41,172 bases of DNA. Origin: Planoprotostelium fungivorum. Lineage: Eukaryota > Evosea > Variosea > Cavosteliida > Cavosteliaceae. The stretch is taken from assembly GCA_003024175.1 (NCBI GenBank), contig MDYQ01000238.1:1-41172 (forward strand), given 5' to 3'. The position numbers were made by a program, and so were the translations under genes. The notes under the pieces are model-generated. The model had not been told where the DNA came from. It saw only the letters and a program-made list of their open reading frames with translations, and did not search any database. The first letter of the stretch is position 1, and the number at the start of each line of letters is the position of its first letter. Shown piece after piece: positions 39,975 to 41,172 of this stretch.

Positions 39975-40891
39975 ATGAAGACGAAGACGATAGACGAGAG
40001 CACATTAGAGATCCAAGAGGTCGTGGGGCAAGGTGATGTGTGTTCGATTCGACATAGACTGAGAAGATGTCAGGCGGTTTTGGCACCGTATTTCGAGCCA
40101 CTTCTGGACCGAATCGTCTCATTTTAAAGAGGATGGTCAGAACACCATCTCGCAGCACGGAGACACTGGCACGCAGAGAGTACGATTTTGGCATGAAATT
40201 GAAACACCCCAACTTGGTTCGCGTCCGTGGCTCCTTTGACACTTCCACCGACCATTGTCTCGTCATGGATCTCGTCCAGGGCTGTGACCTCTTCGACTTT
40301 CTGGAGGAACAGATACAACTTGAGATCATACCCGAGAGCAGAGTTCGCAGGATGTTCAAAGGTCTAGCCAAAGGTAATCTGTCTACACCGTTGTAGATGC
40401 ATAGACTCACTCTCGTCTCAGGGTTGGAGTACAGCCACCGACAGGGCATCGCTCACTTGGACATCAAGCCAGAGAACATCATGGTCGGCAAGGAAGATCA
40501 CCTCACCCTCATCGACTTTGGTCTGGCCACCCAAACCTACGGTCTGTGCGACCAGTACAGAGGATCGAGAGACTACGTCGCCCCTGAGATCTGGAAACAG
40601 AAACCCTTCGAGGCCAGCGCCGCCGATGTGTGGTCCATGGGCATCGTCCTGCACGTCCTCTTAACTGGTCTCCTCCCGTTCGATCCAGTCAAGGCGAGAG
40701 AGTCCAAAGTGAGGCCGGACATCTACTGGCCGAGAGAGATCGAAGTCAGCGACGATGCGAAGGAGGTGGTCGGGTGGATGTTAGACATGGATCCCACAAA
40801 GAGGCCCATGATGAAGGAAGTTTTGAGTCATCGGTGGTTGAAGAAGTCTCTCCCACTGTTCAGCAAGAAGAGATGGAGTTTGGGCGTGTGA
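39975..40891 (+). CDS. K5', divergent small protein kinase of the array
   Basis: Exons 39975-40032, 40074-40373 and 40422-40891 give 275 residues. The encoded protein is identical to K5. Intron 1 is 41 nt (40 in K5) with a few changes; from there to the window end the DNA equals the left copy. APE is normal (DYVAPEIW) and the tail is KKRWSLGV. Confidence 0.88.
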
Positions 40892-41172
40892 GATCGCCTT
40901 CAGACGTAGTATATAAATGTAAATTCGCGGCTGTTTCCAACGATTCGGATGATGGCTCAGGTCATTCGATGATTCTTCACGTCATTCGCGTCCGTGCGTG
41001 ACCATTCTCTGGAAGCCATCCAATTCATGTCAGACTCTGCAGGTTCTTTAAGGCTGTGCGTTACCCCTTCGGGTTCATCACTGGAGCGGAGGAAGTTACC
41101 AGGGAGACGATCACGTTACGTGACGACGCGTTGGATGCTCCTGATGGCTCCAACTACGCTCCTTCGCCTATT
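40892..41172 (+). other. Spacer after K5' to window end
   Basis: Identical to 7902-8182. The X-box-like sequence GTTACCAGGGAGAC is at 41095-41108. By comparison with the left copy, a K6 counterpart should start about 60 bp beyond the window. Confidence 0.55.

Larger units (their letters stand above)
33002..41172. repeat. Right copy of the duplicated kinase-array segment
   Basis: Direct-orientation copy of 1-8182 (see that entry). It runs to the last base of the window, so its right border is unknown. It starts inside K1', because the window starts inside K1; the similarity itself probably extends further left in the source genome. Confidence 0.95.

Noticed and set aside
1-41172. Circular element of about 33 kb (plasmid or mitochondrial) implied by repeated ends
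   Set aside because: Genes are nuclear in type with spliceosomal introns, and the two end copies differ at many sites, so they are not one overlapping end.

Overview
This is eukaryotic nuclear DNA. Almost every gene is cut by very short GT-AG introns (mostly 36-70 nt, donors usually GTGAG, GTGAC or GTAAC), genes sit tens to a few hundred bases apart on both strands, and both tRNA-Tyr genes carry an intron. The gene set (DDX42-type helicase, CHCHD2-type protein, TOM1/THH1-like seven-helix protein, F-box/ankyrin protein, a protein resembling the Dictyostelium AAC3/AAC4 family) suggests a free-living protist, probably an amoebozoan of protosteloid type; that assignment is inference from gene style, not proven. 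All gene models were spliced by eye; reading frame, exon phase and family motifs were used together.

Layout. (1) 1-10540: a head-to-tail array of closely related small protein kinase genes on the + strand, here named K1 (3' end only), K2, K3, K4, K5, K6 and K7 (decayed 5' end), with one DUF1749-type alpha/beta hydrolase gene between K4 and K5. (2) 10606-32185: unrelated single-copy genes: GRAM-like protein (-), DUF4476-like protein (-), AAC3/AAC4-like protein (-), CHCH protein (+), disordered protein (-), seven-helix TOM1/THH1-like protein (-), small single-pass membrane protein (+), tRNA-Tyr (+), aldehyde dehydrogenase (-), unknown protein (-), F-box/ankyrin protein (+), tRNA-Tyr (-), DDX42-like helicase (-), and a long coiled-coil protein (+). 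(3) 32289-41172: a second copy of the kinase array (K1', K2', K3', K4', hydrolase', K5').

Positions 1-8182 and 33002-41172 are two copies of one segment in the same orientation. By eye they are identical over the first 931 bp, over an internal 862-bp tract (5107-5968) and over the last about 1130 bp, but clearly diverged between these tracts. The window begins and ends inside the duplicated segment, so a tandem repeat with a unit of about 33 kb, a larger duplicated cluster, or an assembly effect at the ends are all possible.

The kinases consist of little more than a catalytic domain (about 270-280 residues), share two intron positions, have HLD instead of HRD in the catalytic loop (as in MLCK/DAPK/titin kinases), and end in a short basic tail with the motif RRWS. 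Members show decay (K3 has lost its tail through a stop codon, K7 has lost exon 1) next to apparent homogenisation, the pattern of a young birth-and-death family. Sequences resembling RFX X-boxes lie upstream of several members. Two single-copy genes (helicase, coiled-coil protein) each contain one apparent +1 shift in a four-base homopolymer, which may be sequencing errors.
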